In this document: in pieces, positions 1-10,627 of the stretch
Layout of the letters: every line of letters begins with the position of its first letter
Numbering within the stretch: position 1 is the stretch's first letter
DNA from: Chloropicon primus
Lineage: Eukaryota > Chlorophyta > Chloropicophyceae > Chloropicales > Chloropicaceae
Direction of reading: 5' to 3'
DNA: 64,000 bases
NCBI GenBank assembly: GCA_023205875.1
Contig: CP060754.1
Coordinates: 1,240,001 to 1,304,000, forward strand
The notes under the pieces: generated by a model
Seen by the model: the letters and a program-made list of their open reading frames with translations, nothing else
Databases searched by the model: none
Told to the model about the DNA's origin: nothing
Program-made: the position numbers and the translations under genes

Positions 1-3000
1 ATCGCTCAGGCTGACTACGAGCTGCAAGCGGAGGAGGAGGTGCGCCTGATCAACAAGAAAGCCGCTGAGATTGCCAAGGAGTGCTGCGTCAAGTTTACCG
101 CAAAGGATCCTTCCAAGCCTCGCTTTGTTTGTGGTGCCATTGGGCCCACGAACAGGACACTGAGCGTCTCTCCCTCTGTGGAGAACCCGGCATTCCGCAA
201 CGTGACTTTTGATGAGGTTGTTGCGGCCTACACCGTCCAGATTGATTCTCTGGTCGCGGGCGGAGTGGACGTTCTTCTCGTCGAGACGATCTTTGACACG
301 CTGAACGCAAAGGCCGCTTTGTACGCCATCGAGCAGTACTTTGCGGAGAAGGGAATTCGTCTTCCCGTTTTCATCAGTGGCACCATTGTGGACAACAGTG
401 GGCGCACGCTTAGCGGGCAGACCAACGAGGCTTTCTGGAACAGTGTCCAGCATGCCAAGCCCCTCGCCATAGGTTTGAACTGCGCTCTTGGTGCCAGCGA
501 CATGATTGGTTACATCGAGAACCTCAGCCAGTGCTGCGACTGCTTTGTGTTTGCCTACCCAAACGCCGGTCTGCCAAACTGCATGGGCGGTTACGACCAG
601 ACCGGAAAGGAGATGAGGGAGGAGGTCCAGCCCTTCGTGGAGCGGGGGCTCGTGAACATGCTTGGAGGGTGCTGCGGCACTTGGTACGATCACATCGAGG
701 AGATTGCCGACCTCGTCAAGGGGTACGAGCCAAGGAAGATCCCTCAGGTTGAGGAGAAGATGCGTTTGAGCGGCCTTGAGCCTCTGAACTACACCCCCGA
801 CGAGAAGAACATGAGGGGCACCTTCTTGAACGTGGGCGAGCGGTGTAATGTCGCAGGCTCCATGATGTACAAGAAGGCCATTGTTGACGGCAACTACGAG
901 AAGGCTCTTTCTATTGCCCTGAAGCAGGTGCAGCAGGGCGCTGATGTTCTTGACATCAACATGGATGATGGCCTGATCGACGGTGTTTCTGCGATGACCA
1001 AGTTCGTGAACTTGCTCATTTCTGAGCCTGACGTGAGCAAGGTTCCTTTCATGATCGACTCCTCGAAGTTCCACGTGGTTGAGGCTGGCCTGAAGTGCGC
1101 CCAGGGCAAGTGTATTGTGAACTCCATTTCCTTGAAGGAGGGCGAGGAGGCTTTCAAGCACCACGCCAGAATCTGCAAGTACCATGGCGCATCTGTTGTT
1201 GTCATGGCCTTTGACGAGGAGGGTCAGGCTGCGACCTTTGAGGACAAGGTCCGCATCTGCCAGAGGGCTTATCGCATCCTCGTGGAGGAGGTCGGGTTTG
1301 CAGGGCACGACATTATCTTTGATCCAAACATCTTGACTGTTGGCACAGGCCTCGCAGAGCACAACAACTATGCCGTGGACTTCATTCGCGCCACTCGCGA
1401 GATCAAGAGGGTTTGCCCCGGCTGCAAGATCAGCGGAGGCGTGTCCAACATTGCCTTCTCCTTCAGAGGCAACGAGGCTGTGAGAAGGGCCTTCCACAGC
1501 GCTTTCTTGTACCACGCTTGCAACGCGGGCATGGACATGGGCATTGTGAACGCTGCCCAGGTGAAGGCTGATGCCTATGACAAGGTCGACAAGGAGCTCT
1601 TGGGTTACGTTGAGGACGTGTTGCTGAACCGCTGCGACAACGCCACGGAGAGGATGCTGGAGTATGCGGCCACGCTTGAGCCCAAGTGCAAGCCCACTGC
1701 AGTTGTGAAGAAGGGTTCCGGTGTTCCAGCCTTCACCCCATCCCCAAAGGTGAACGAGAGGACGCACGACACTTTGGCTCCTCCAGAGAACCTGGCGCCT
1801 GTTCCGGTATACAAGCCGTTCAGCTCGGCCGTTGTTCCGACGGCCAACTATGGTGTGATTCAGAAGCTGTTCACGGAACGCATTTTGGTGATTGATGGCG
1901 CCATGGGAACTTCCATTCAGAAGTACAAGATTGATGAGCCTGACTTTAGAGGGGAGCGGTACGCGAACCACACCCACCCGCTGAAGGGCAACAACGACAT
2001 CCTTGTGATTACCCGCCCCGACATCATTAGCGAGATCCACAGCAAGTTCCTTGAGGTCGGTGCCGACTTTATCGAGACGAACACGTTCAGCGGAACCTCC
2101 ATCGCTCAGGCTGACTACGAGCTGCAAGCGGAGGAGGAGGTGCGCCTGATCAACAAGAAAGCCGCTGAGATTGCCAAGGAGTGCTGCGTCAAGTTTACCG
2201 CAAAGGATCCTTCCAAGCCTCGCTTTGTTTGTGGTGCCATTGGGCCCACGAACAGGACACTGAGCGTCTCTCCCTCTGTGGAGAACCCGGCATTCCGCAA
2301 CGTGACTTTTGATGAGGTTGTTGCGGCCTACACCGTCCAGATTGATTCTCTGGTCGCGGGCGGAGTGGACGTTCTTCTCGTCGAGACGATCTTTGACACG
2401 CTGAACGCAAAGGCCGCTTTGTACGCCATCGAGCAGTACTTTGCGGAGAAGGGAATTCGTCTTCCCGTTTTCATCAGTGGCACCATTGTGGACAACAGTG
2501 GGCGCACGCTTAGCGGGCAGACCAACGAGGCTTTCTGGAACAGTGTCCAGCATGCCAAGCCCCTCGCCATAGGTTTGAACTGCGCTCTTGGTGCCAGCGA
2601 CATGATTGGTTACATCGAGAACCTCAGCCAGTGCTGCGACTGCTTTGTGTTTGCCTACCCAAACGCCGGTCTGCCAAACTGCATGGGCGGTTACGACCAG
2701 ACCGGAAAGGAGATGAGGGAGGAGGTCCAGCCCTTCGTGGAGCGGGGGCTCGTGAACATGCTTGGAGGGTGCTGCGGCACTTGGTACGATCACATCGAGG
2801 AGATTGCCGACCTCGTCAAGGGGTACGAGCCAAGGAAGATCCCTCGGGTTGAGGAGAAGATGCGTTTGAGCGGCCTTGAGCCTCTGAACTACACCCCTGA
2901 CGAGAAGAACATGAGGGGCACCTTCTTGAACGTGGGCGAGCGGTGTAATGTCGCAGGCTCCATGATGTACAAGAAGGCCATTGTTGACGGCAACTACGAG

Positions 3001-3825
3001 AAGGCTCTTTCTATTGCCCTGAAGCAGGTGCAGCAGGGCGCTGATGTTCTTGACATCAACATGGATGATGGCCTGATCGACGGTGTTTCTGCGATGACCA
3101 AGTTCGTGAACTTGCTCATTTCTGAGCCTGACGTGAGCAAGGTTCCTTTCATGATCGACTCCTCGAAGTTCCACGTGGTTGAGGCTGGCCTGAAGTGCGC
3201 CCAGGGCAAGTGTATTGTGAACTCCATTTCCTTGAAGGAGGGCGAGGAGGCTTTCAAGCACCACGCCAGAATCTGCAAGTACCATGGCGCATCTGTTGTT
3301 GTCATGGCCTTTGACGAGGAGGGTCAGGCTGCGACCTTTGAGGACAAGGTCCGCATCTGCCAGAGGGCTTATCGCATCCTCGTGGAGGAGGTCGGGTTTG
3401 CAGGGCACGACATTATCTTTGATCCAAACATCTTGACTGTTGGCACAGGCCTCGCAGAGCACAACAACTATGCCGTGGACTTCATTCGCGCCACTCGCGA
3501 GATCAAGAGGGTTTGCCCCGGCTGCAAGATCAGCGGAGGCGTGTCCAACATTGCCTTCTCCTTCAGAGGCAACGAGGCTGTGAGAAGGGCCTTCCACAGC
3601 GCTTTCTTGTACCACGCTTGCAACGCGGGCATGGACATGGGCATTGTGAACGCTGCCCAGGTGAAGGCTGATGCCTATGACAAGGTCGACAAGGAGCTCT
3701 TGGGTTACGTTGAGGACGTGTTGCTGAACCGCTGCGACAACGCCACGGAGAGGATGCTGGAGTATGCGGCCACGCTTGAGCCCAAGTGCAAGCCCACTGC
3801 AGTTGTGAAGAAGGGTTCCGGTGTT
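1..3825 (+). repeat. 2,100-bp in-frame tandem duplication inside the methionine synthase gene
   Basis: Bases 1-1725 recur at 2101-3825. By eye only two positions differ: 746/2846 (Gln versus Arg) and 798/2898 (silent). The period, 2,100 bp, is exactly 700 codons, so the frame is kept. The left border lies outside the window. Confidence 0.95.
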
Positions 3826-5646
3826 GCTGTTGGCGGTAGTAAGGCAGCAGTCTCGTCATGGCGTGATGATCCTGTGGAATCCAGGATTTCTCATGCTCTT
3901 GTGAAGGGCATTGATGAGTTTATCGTCAAGGATACTGAGGAGTGCAGGGTTAGTGGCAGCTTTGCGAAGCCTTTGAATATCATCGAAGGTCCTCTGATGT
4001 CAGGTATGAACACTGTGGGAGACTTGTTTGGTGCCGGAAAGATGTTCTTGCCGCAAGTCATCAAATCAGCCAGGGTCATGAAGAAGGCGGTTGCTCACTT
4101 GATTCCATTTATGGAGGAGGAAAAGAGGCTTGCAGCCTTGGAAAATCCAGATGCAGAGGTGGCTTCAAGCCATGCTGGTTTGATGGTGCTTGCGACTGTG
4201 AAGGGTGATGTCCACGACATTGGCAAAAACATTGTAGCTGTGGTTCTCGGTTGCAACAACTTCAAGGTGATTGACTTGGGTGTCATGGTTCCCTATGATA
4301 AAATACTTGACGCGGCAGAGGAGCACAAGGCTGACATTATTGGCTTGAGCGGATTGATCACTCCCTCTTTGGATGAGATGGTTACGGTAGCAAAGAAAAT
4401 GGAGGAAAGAAAGATGAATGTTCCGCTTTTGATTGGTGGTGCCACGACAAGCAAGATGCACACGGCCGTGAAGCTGACACCTCAATACAGCGGTCCAGTT
4501 ATTTATGTCTTGGATGCCAGTAGGAGTGTTCCTGTCTGCCAGAGCTTGATGGACCAGGAAAACAGGGATGACTTTGTCCAAGATATCAAGGATCAGTATA
4601 CTGAGTTGAGAGAAGAGTTCTACACGAACCTCGAAGACAGGAAGTACTTGACCCTCGAGGAAGCTCGTAAAAAGGCTTGCGTTCTTGACTTCACTCTTCC
4701 AGAGAACACGCCTTTCACTCCAAATTTCTTGGGGACGAAGGTGATCGACGATTTTGCTTTTGACGACATTTTGGAGGCGATCGACTGGAACCCCTTCTTC
4801 CAAACGTGGCAGCTGAGGGGAAGGTACCCAAACAGAGGATACCCAAAGATCTTCAACGACGAGACGGTGGGAGAAGAGGCCAAGAAGCTGTTTGATGATG
4901 CCCAAAAGATGCTGGCGCAGTTCAAGGAGAAGAAGTCTCTCAAGATGGTTGCTATTGTGGGAATATACCCAGCAAACAGCGAGGGGGATGATATTGTTGT
5001 CTACAAGGACGAGACTCGTGCTGAGGTGACGCATACCTTTTACACACTCCGTCAGCAAGCAGAAAAGGACAACGACGAGCCTTACATGGCTCTTTCTGAT
5101 TTCGTTGCCCCCGCATCGTCTGGAGTCAAGGACTACTTGGGCATGTTTGCCTGCTCTTCTGGGTTTGGCCTGGAGGACGTCATCGAGGACTGCCGCAAGG
5201 GCCATGATGACTATGGTATTATCATGGCGGAAGCACTCGCAGATAGGCTGGCCGAAGCGATTGCCGAGGTTCTTCACCAGAGGGTGAGGAAAGACCTTTG
5301 GGGCTATGCCAGTGACGAGTCCATGTCCCTGAGCGACTTGCTGAAGGTGAAGTACGACGGAATCAGGCCCGCTCCTGGCTACCCGTCCCAGCCAGATCAC
5401 ACAGAGAAGCTGGCGATGTGGGATATCATGAGCGCGGAGGCCAAGACGAACATCAAGCTCACAGAGTCTCTGGCTATGCTCCCAGCGGCAAGCGTGAGCG
5501 GGCTTTACTTTGGTGGGAAGAACAGTCAATACTTCTCCGTTGGCAAGATCTGCAAGGACCAGCTGGCAGACTATGCTGTCAGGAAGAAGATGGATATCAA
5601 GGAGTGCGAGAGGTGGTTGTCCCACTCTCTGAACTACGAGCCCTGA
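1..5646 (+). CDS. metH: Cobalamin-dependent methionine synthase with duplicated catalytic half (5' end outside window)
   Basis: Transfers a methyl group from methyltetrahydrofolate through cobalamin to homocysteine, giving methionine. The frame is open from base 1, inside the homocysteine domain. Visible order: homocysteine domain (part), pterin domain, linker, second homocysteine domain (from about 1867), second pterin domain, cobalamin domain, reactivation domain. Zinc-ligand cysteines lie at 481 and 670-675 and again at 2581 and 2770-2775. The cobalamin motif GDVHDIG is at 4204-4224 and the AdoMet-binding motif RPAPGYP at 5365-5385. The usual enzyme is about 1,230 residues with one homocysteine and one pterin domain; at least 1,881 residues are present here. 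The second copy runs on normally into the cobalamin domain, whereas the first is joined by a Pro-rich linker to a new homocysteine domain. TGTAA motifs follow the stop at 5676 and 5707. Identity is certain; whether the doubled protein is real or an assembly error is open. Confidence 0.95.
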   Translation: MAQADYELQAEEEVRLINKKAAEIAKECCVKFTAKDPSKPRFVCGAIGPTNRTLSVSPSVENPAFRNVTFDEVVAAYTVQIDSLVAGGVDVLLVETIFDTLNAKAALYAIEQYFAEKGIRLPVFISGTIVDNSGRTLSGQTNEAFWNSVQHAKPLAIGLNCALGASDMIGYIENLSQCCDCFVFAYPNAGLPNCMGGYDQTGKEMREEVQPFVERGLVNMLGGCCGTWYDHIEEIADLVKGYEPRKIPQVEEKMRLSGLEPLNYTPDEKNMRGTFLNVGERCNVAGSMMYKKAIVDGNYEKALSIALKQVQQGADVLDINMDDGLIDGVSAMTKFVNLLISEPDVSKVPFMIDSSKFHVVEAGLKCAQGKCIVNSISLKEGEEAFKHHARICKYHGASVVVMAFDEEGQAATFEDKVRICQRAYRILVEEVGFAGHDIIFDPNILTVGTGLAEHNNYAVDFIRATREIKRVCPGCKISGGVSNIAFSFRGNEAVRRAFHSAFLYHACNAGMDMGIVNAAQVKADAYDKVDKELLGYVEDVLLNRCDNATERMLEYAATLEPKCKPTAVVKKGSGVPAFTPSPKVNERTHDTLAPPENLAPVPVYKPFSSAVVPTANYGVIQKLFTERILVIDGAMGTSIQKYKIDEPDFRGERYANHTHPLKGNNDILVITRPDIISEIHSKFLEVGADFIETNTFSGTSIAQADYELQAEEEVRLINKKAAEIAKECCVKFTAKDPSKPRFVCGAIGPTNRTLSVSPSVENPAFRNVTFDEVVAAYTVQIDSLVAGGVDVLLVETIFDTLNAKAALYAIEQYFAEKGIRLPVFISGTIVDNSGRTLSGQTNEAFWNSVQHAKPLAIGLNCALGASDMIGYIENLSQCCDCFVFAYPNAGLPNCMGGYDQTGKEMREEVQPFVERGLVNMLGGCCGTWYDHIEEIADLVKGYEPRKIPRVEEKMRLSGLEPLNYTPDEKNMRGTFLNVGERCNVAGSMMYKKAIVDGNYEKALSIALKQVQQGADVLDINMDDGLIDGVSAMTKFVNLLISEPDVSKVPFMIDSSKFHVVEAGLKCAQGKCIVNSISLKEGEEAFKHHARICKYHGASVVVMAFDEEGQAATFEDKVRICQRAYRILVEEVGFAGHDIIFDPNILTVGTGLAEHNNYAVDFIRATREIKRVCPGCKISGGVSNIAFSFRGNEAVRRAFHSAFLYHACNAGMDMGIVNAAQVKADAYDKVDKELLGYVEDVLLNRCDNATERMLEYAATLEPKCKPTAVVKKGSGVAVGGSKAAVSSWRDDPVESRISHALVKGIDEFIVKDTEECRVSGSFAKPLNIIEGPLMSGMNTVGDLFGAGKMFLPQVIKSARVMKKAVAHLIPFMEEEKRLAALENPDAEVASSHAGLMVLATVKGDVHDIGKNIVAVVLGCNNFKVIDLGVMVPYDKILDAAEEHKADIIGLSGLITPSLDEMVTVAKKMEERKMNVPLLIGGATTSKMHTAVKLTPQYSGPVIYVLDASRSVPVCQSLMDQENRDDFVQDIKDQYTELREEFYTNLEDRKYLTLEEARKKACVLDFTLPENTPFTPNFLGTKVIDDFAFDDILEAIDWNPFFQTWQLRGRYPNRGYPKIFNDETVGEEAKKLFDDAQKMLAQFKEKKSLKMVAIVGIYPANSEGDDIVVYKDETRAEVTHTFYTLRQQAEKDNDEPYMALSDFVAPASSGVKDYLGMFACSSGFGLEDVIEDCRKGHDDYGIIMAEALADRLAEAIAEVLHQRVRKDLWGYASDESMSLSDLLKVKYDGIRPAPGYPSQPDHTEKLAMWDIMSAEAKTNIKLTESLAMLPAASVSGLYFGGKNSQYFSVGKICKDQLADYAVRKKMDIKECERWLSHSLNYEP

Positions 5647-5675
5647 AGGTCCCAACTGGAGGATGAACCCAAAAG

Positions 5676-5680
5676 TGTAA
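5676..5680 (+). terminator. TGTAA polyadenylation-type signal after methionine synthase
   Basis: TGTAA lies 30 nt after the stop codon, and a second copy is at 5707-5711. The same pentamer follows many other genes here (for example 10461, 26102, 39584, 45488, 51214 on the plus strand, and its complement at 18542). TGTAA is the known polyadenylation signal of chlorophyte algae. Confidence 0.55.
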
Positions 5681-5758
5681 GAGTCCATATTCGTACAAGT
5701 ACAGTTTGTAAGACTAAAAAACTTTTTATATACCACAACGTTAAAGTACAGCCAAACC

Positions 5759-6149
5759 CTAGACTTGATTGCTCCCTCCCCTTACCGCCTTCTGTTGAGG
5801 GTACACCTTGTTTTGATGATCCGCCAGCGCTGCGAGGTAGCTCAAGTTCTTGTGCAGGATCCGCTGGTACCTGATCGACAGAAGGGTTTGGTCAAGAGCA
5901 AGCGAGGAACAAAAAAGGAAAGAAATAGCGGTCAGGAGTGGCGACCCCAACGTCGCGATCCCCGGTCGAGCGCACTTACTCTTCGCAATCCTGCCACCGG
6001 CCCATGTTCTGCTTCTCCATGACCACTTTCAATAGCTTCGCGTTATCCTCGAGAGCCGTTTGGATCCTGCTCGTTTCCATCGGAACCACCTGTTTGCGCT
6101 GCCCTTGCGGTTGGTGGTGGAAACCTCCCTGCGGCGTTTGGTTCTCCAT
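5759..6149 (-). CDS. SSXT-domain transcription coactivator (SS18/GIF-like), two exons
   Basis: Joined exons 6149-5980 and 5870-5759 give 93 residues. The donor is GA|GTAAGT and the acceptor CAG|G; the 109-nt intron interrupts a Glu codon. The spliced product reads through IQTALEDN, KQNMGRW and EEYQRILHKNLSYLAALAD. This fits the SSXT domain, whose family core ends QKNLMYLAAIAD. In animals SS18 is a SWI/SNF subunit; in plants GIF proteins are coactivators of GRF factors. The protein is almost the bare domain, with a short Gln-rich N-terminus and none of the long QPGY-rich tail of animal SS18. The start is the first ATG before the domain. Each exon is too short to stand out as an open frame, and the join is my inference from splice sites and family match. 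Confidence 0.8.
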
Positions 6150-6338
6150 GGAGACCTTCCCTCCAGCTCCCCTTCACTTCGCCCGCGACGCCCTCGCCAC
6201 CAACCAAACCAAACCAAACAGAGCACGAGCGAAACCGCCCCCCCCCCTCTGATTCCCCTTCACTTCAGAAGGAGAGAGAGGGAGAGAGGGATCAAAGTGA
6301 TGTGTGAAAGTCTGGATTAATATGTGAATTGGGAGGGT

Positions 6339-7640
6339 TTATGTAGCCCAATACATCTGCCATGGGCAGTTCCTCGCGACATTGGGCTCGCAGATTGGGT
6401 GGGTCTGGCTTGTGATGTCTCCGGTGCTCAAGTCGTAGTTGGCGACCTTCTGAGGCATAGGTGGGACAGGTCCCTTGAAGATGTCGACCCTCTCGCCCGT
6501 CTCGACGCTTCTGACTTCAGCGAGAAGGCCAGGGTGGGCCGTAGGCAAGGCAACCATGCCCTCAGGGAGCTCATAATCCTGCTCGGAAAGGAGAGGGCCG
6601 GAGCCCTCTTCGAAGTTAGCTCCGATAAGCACGGAAGCCTTTGGCTCGCCGGCGGACGCGGGGTGCTGGGTGTCCATGGTCAGAAGCCCCGAGAATGGAA
6701 GGTAGTCCATCTTATGCTTCTCCACACACGATCCCGTCATTGGATCGAACTCTCCCATGATGATCGTCGTGTTCGTCCCGGTCTTGATGGTAGGCATCAA
6801 GATCTTCTTGCTGTAGCTGTCGTAAGTCATCGAGCCAAGGTACTTGCAGTCTCCGATAGGGAAAGTGTGGTGAGCCTTCATGAGACCCTTATCGACGTCG
6901 ATGCCAACCATGACAAACTCTGGCCTCTTAGTCGCAGTGGCGTTTCTCGCGATGCCTTCCCAGAAAGTCTGTCCAACAGGGTCGTAGACGCTGAGCTTGG
7001 TGCCCAAGATCTCAACGTTTCCAAGCTGGAAAAAGTCCTTTGGAGCAATGGACTCCAAGGTGAAGCCAAGGTCCCTTGGCTCGTAGTCCTCAGTGACCTC
7101 AAAGAAAGCGTGCTTGAGGTCTGGCTTGCGTGGTTCGAAAGGAAGTAGTCCCGTCACAATAGTACGTCTCTTGTTCACGTCATAAGCAAGCTTGATGCTA
7201 ACACCAATGAAGAAGTAGCTCGACACTGGAACGGGAACAGGAGCAGCCACAAGGTTGGCGCTGAAGGCGTCCAGTGGGAAGATGTTGGTCGCACAGCTCT
7301 GCTCCAGAACGCAACCGTAAACCTCCATCACGTGCCTCTGCTTGTCGTACACACTCAAGGCGTTGAACTGGATGACGTTCGTGTAGTTCGATCCAAAGGG
7401 TTCGAAGTGGGTGGAGTGCTCGAAGGAAGGCAAGACGGACATCCCGAGGCAAAAGTGGATCGTCGAGTCAGTCTCGTTGACGCACTTATAGTTCGTTCCG
7501 ATCAGCTTGTGCATGTCATCGGAAACCTTGTTGTTGTTGTTGTTGTTGTTGGAGAGGACCAAAGGGTTCAGCCTCGCAGCCTCAATGCAGACAGCGCCAA
7601 CACACGCCAAAAAGGCGGTCAGCAACACCAAGGTCTTCAT
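6339..7640 (-). CDS. Secreted or membrane-lumenal orphan protein with N-glycosylation sites
   Basis: The protein has 433 residues. I chose the ATG at 7640 because it begins a clear signal peptide (MKTLVLLTAFLACVGAV); the frame continues upstream, but that stretch looks like leader. A run of seven Asn follows shortly after, encoded by a GTT/AAC triplet repeat at about 7524-7551. Several N-x-S/T sequons (NETDS, NYTN, NATAT, NTTI) fit passage through the ER. Short recurring blocks such as YDPVGQ, FDPMTG and VGIDVD could be blades of a beta-propeller. I recognise no family. It shares orientation with the carotenoid oxygenase gene upstream, about 140 nt away, but I see no resemblance to it or its four-His pattern. 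Confidence 0.75.
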   Translation of the reverse strand: MKTLVLLTAFLACVGAVCIEAARLNPLVLSNNNNNNNKVSDDMHKLIGTNYKCVNETDSTIHFCLGMSVLPSFEHSTHFEPFGSNYTNVIQFNALSVYDKQRHVMEVYGCVLEQSCATNIFPLDAFSANLVAAPVPVPVSSYFFIGVSIKLAYDVNKRRTIVTGLLPFEPRKPDLKHAFFEVTEDYEPRDLGFTLESIAPKDFFQLGNVEILGTKLSVYDPVGQTFWEGIARNATATKRPEFVMVGIDVDKGLMKAHHTFPIGDCKYLGSMTYDSYSKKILMPTIKTGTNTTIIMGEFDPMTGSCVEKHKMDYLPFSGLLTMDTQHPASAGEPKASVLIGANFEEGSGPLLSEQDYELPEGMVALPTAHPGLLAEVRSVETGERVDIFKGPVPPMPQKVANYDLSTGDITSQTHPICEPNVARNCPWQMYWAT

Positions 7641-7781
7641 CTTGTTGCTTCTCTTGCGTAGGTAAGGTACCCCTTGAGTTGTGTTGTCAAGCGAAAAAGT
7701 TCCCTGACAGAGTGAAGCTTCCACTTGATTCATCGAGGGAGCGTCGGCCGCCTTTCTGAAAAAGTAAAGCTGTCCGGAATA

Positions 7782-9404
7782 CTAGTTCCGTTTTCGCGGA
7801 TGAAAGTGAGCATGGAAGCCAAGGGGGATGGGAGGGAGGTCCACAGTAGCCACAGGACCAGCGGTGATGTCTGCAGCATCGACAACCATGAGAGTGGATG
7901 CGAGTCCATCCAGGCTGTGGGAAAGGAAGAGAAGGAATCCGCCGTCTTCCTGCCCTTGGCGCGCCTCGTCCGGGACAAAAGTCATGTCATCTGCCACCCA
8001 ACCGTCTTCCATCGGAAGAATCTCCTTTTCCCCGCTCCTGAGATCGTGCTTGACCAGGGCATCGAAGAGGGGGATGCCGGTCCCCGCGTCCGCGGTGGTC
8101 GAAATTCTCAGGCTGTACCCAAACTGCACCTCTTTCCCCAGGAAATCAGGGTTCACCGCCGGAAAGTCGCAGGGGAAGTCGCAGAGCTTCCTGGACTCAA
8201 GAACCCGCCCTCCTTCCGCTCCCGTCTCGATCCGCCACTTGTGGAGGAAAGCGGTCTCCGAAGGTTCGTGCTCCGCAAAGACCCCGTTCTCTTTGAAGGT
8301 TGCCATCCCCAAGGCCGTGGTCTCGCTGAGTCTGTGCGCGTAGAGGTGAACGACATCCGGGTCGTCCGGGTCCTCAAAAGCTGCCATGCTATGGTAGCAG
8401 TAGCAGTTCTCCGCCTCGATCCATCGGATTTCCCCCTCCCCCCTCCTGTCGTAGACGCCGAAGAAGCTTGGCGTGTCCTTGTCGTACGTGAAAGGCAGGC
8501 CACCTTGCATGCTTTGCCGCAGATTGAACACCAGGGGGTGGTTCATAATGATCACGTACCTCTCCGTGATCGCAAAGTCGTGCAGCATGCACGGTCCCCC
8601 GCCAGCGTAGTCAAAAGTCCGCATGTGCTGAAGCTCGTCCTGGCAGTCCAGACAACCGATGTGAAACTTGCGGCCGATCAGATCGTACGAGATGAAGAAG
8701 CACTCCTTTGTCTCGGGGCAAGTCTTCGAGTGCGCCGTAAAATTGTGGAGGAGGGGGTCATACTTCGCTGGCCCAGACCCCCTCGGGACGTAGAGGCCCA
8801 CGGTTTCAAGCTTTGACTTCCCGCCTTCCTCCGTAAATTTGAGCTCGTAGGGCGAACCAGCCTCGTAGGTGGCTAGGAGCTTCCCACCCCCGGTCGACAT
8901 GATCCCGTTGTTCCCTGTGTTCTTCTGCTGAATCACCCAGTAGGGCCTGTCTGCACCACCCTGGTTCCCCCTCGCCCCAGAGAGAAAGGAAGGGATCCTC
9001 AGGGTGTTCACCAGCTTGGAGAAGAGTCCCCACAGGACAAGATCACGGATCGGGCTCTGGCGTATGCCGCAATACTTCGCCTTCCCCTCCCTCTCCTCCT
9101 CGAGAAAGCCCTGGGACTCGACATAGTTCGCTCCGTACTCGCATTCGGGACCACCGAGGCGGACCCAATGCACGAGGCCGTCCCCGTCAAACCAGTGTGT
9201 CTCATCTGGAAACAGGGGATCGTGCCGCACGTCAGGGCCATTCCTCATGAAGTAGCTCCGCCTCAGTTGCCTCGGTATCTCTCCTGTCGTCACGGGCACC
9301 GATCTGGATGCTCGATCCGTGCCCAAGGACCTCACCATGTGAGGGTAAGAGGTGCCCGCGGAGCAGGAGACGGCCCCGGAACGACAGGTCCCCCACAACC
9401 TCAT
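7782..9404 (-). CDS. Carotenoid cleavage dioxygenase family protein
   Basis: Non-haem iron oxygenase of the carotenoid cleavage/RPE65 family, which splits carotenoid or apocarotenoid double bonds to make aldehydes (apocarotenals, retinal or hormone precursors). The family signature YFMRNGPD...HWFDGDGLVH lies near residues 51-80. The four iron-ligand histidines are visible: His225 (TAHSK), His275 (MLHDF), His338 (CYHSM) and His531 (GFHAHF). Length, 540 residues, is normal. The start at 9404 is uncertain: family members usually have a longer N-terminus, and an open frame in another phase continues upstream to 9549, so a short 5' exon or frame change cannot be excluded. Substrate cannot be told from sequence. 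Confidence 0.9.
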   Translation of the reverse strand: MRLWGTCRSGAVSCSAGTSYPHMVRSLGTDRASRSVPVTTGEIPRQLRRSYFMRNGPDVRHDPLFPDETHWFDGDGLVHWVRLGGPECEYGANYVESQGFLEEEREGKAKYCGIRQSPIRDLVLWGLFSKLVNTLRIPSFLSGARGNQGGADRPYWVIQQKNTGNNGIMSTGGGKLLATYEAGSPYELKFTEEGGKSKLETVGLYVPRGSGPAKYDPLLHNFTAHSKTCPETKECFFISYDLIGRKFHIGCLDCQDELQHMRTFDYAGGGPCMLHDFAITERYVIIMNHPLVFNLRQSMQGGLPFTYDKDTPSFFGVYDRRGEGEIRWIEAENCYCYHSMAAFEDPDDPDVVHLYAHRLSETTALGMATFKENGVFAEHEPSETAFLHKWRIETGAEGGRVLESRKLCDFPCDFPAVNPDFLGKEVQFGYSLRISTTADAGTGIPLFDALVKHDLRSGEKEILPMEDGWVADDMTFVPDEARQGQEDGGFLLFLSHSLDGLASTLMVVDAADITAGPVATVDLPPIPLGFHAHFHPRKRN

Positions 9405-9687
9405 CCTCGAACCAACCAGTCAAATAATCAAATAAACGAAAACCACTCCGTGCGTCAAAATCTTCAGCCGAGGTATCGATGGAAAGCTCGTGCGATGAAC
9501 CTTCGACTGGCACCCTCCTCTTCTTGTCCTTGTCCTTCCTCTTCCTCACCTTCCTCTGTTCACGTGCGTTCCCCTGGGCGTTCCCCTGGGCGTTCCCCTG
9601 TGAAGGATGATTTGAATATACCTATACCAGAGACAAGGAGAGGGAAGGAGAGAGAGAAGGGGCGTCCTCTCTTCTTCGGTGTTCGGG

Positions 9688-10410
9688 ATGGAGAGGGAGA
9701 GGGCGGTGAGGGAGAGGGTGTACCGGGCGTTCTGCACACCAAGGGAATCCTTCTCCACAATCAATGAGGTAAACTAATCACCACGACCATCACGACACAA
9801 ACTCTCTCTCTCTCTCTCTCTCTGTTGTTCTCCTTCTCTTGTCGTGTCGTGACTGACTTGTGCAACTTCTTCAATGATAATGATATAATATGATTGGGTT
9901 TATGGTGATGGCGGTGTCTTCGGGAAAAGTGGAATGATTATCTTGAGCTCCGGGAAGATATTGCGTTCAACCTCGTGGAAGGGATCGACCTGGGAGCCAT
10001 GGAGGCGAGGTTGAAGCAGGAGGAGGGGAAGAACGCGGATATCATTGCTGCAAACCAGGCCAAGGAGGTGAGCAAACCCCGAGCGAGAGAGGACGATGTT
10101 TTCTTGCTGTCCGACTCTCTCTCTGTCTCGTCTCTGTCTCTGTCTGTCTGTCTGTCTTGCTTCCTCTTCTGACAACCAAGCCAAATGGTTGTTTGCTCTT
10201 GGGTTTCATTTCATGCAGGTGGAGGAGGAGGCGGAGAGGCCGAGGGAGTCCGCCATGGATACGCGCGAGGACTCGCCGGCAGAGAAAGCGGGGGACAATC
10301 TGCAGAGGCAGAAGCAGCTGGCGCTGCTCGCATCGGGTTGGAGCATGGAGCTCGTGCGAAAGAGGGCGGTGCAGGAGGCGCGCGACACCTTTGTGATCCC
10401 CGCCTGGTAA
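9688..10410 (+). CDS. MAT1/Tfb3-like CDK-activating-kinase assembly factor lacking a visible RING, three exons
   Basis: Exons 9688-9768, 9930-10067 and 10219-10410, all phase 0, give 136 residues. The product reads AVRERVYRAF...INEWNDYLELREDIAFNLVEGIDL...NADIIAANQAKE, which follows the MAT1 core (family form: YNDFLEEVEEIVFNL, then a coiled coil). MAT1 bridges CDK7 and cyclin H and anchors them to TFIIH. Human MAT1 has 309 residues with an N-terminal RING. Here the space back to the divergent carotenoid oxygenase gene is only about 280 nt, and no Cys-x2-Cys/His RING pattern is seen in any forward frame. In-frame sequence runs back from 9688 to a stop near 9613, so exon 1 may begin earlier after CAG at about 9629. 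The tail (LASGWSMELVRKRAVQEA) is short. A TGTAA lies at 10461. Confidence 0.65.
9802..9823 (+). repeat. CT dinucleotide run in MAT1-like intron 1
   Basis: An uninterrupted CT tract inside the first intron (9769-9929). A looser CT/CTGT-rich stretch occurs in the second intron (about 10115-10155). Confidence 0.9.
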
Positions 10411-10627
10411 GCACGGGCTTGCCTTTGGGATAACAAGTGAGGGTGGTCTTGTGTCCATAATGTAAAAGGTCGCTGAGGGTTGTTTGTATCTATTGTTATA
10501 TTGTACACTCACGCACACTTCTTAAAGTATTTCATCTCTGTTGTCAACTTCGCTCGTTCAAAGACAGAGAGAGACAGAGAGAGACAGAGAGAGAGAGAGG
10601 CCACAAATGGCGGCCTGGCCTCTCCTT

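Noticed and set aside
4165-5736. A 523-codon open frame on the strand opposite methionine synthase
   Set aside because: It is the mirror of a strongly conserved enzyme sequence; the biased codons of GC-rich genes keep the opposite strand open. Its translation has no recognisable domain.
7782-9549. Carotenoid oxygenase and the secreted orphan at 6339-7640 as paralogues
   Set aside because: They are adjacent and similar in size, but the orphan lacks the four-His pattern and the RNGP/FDGDG motifs.
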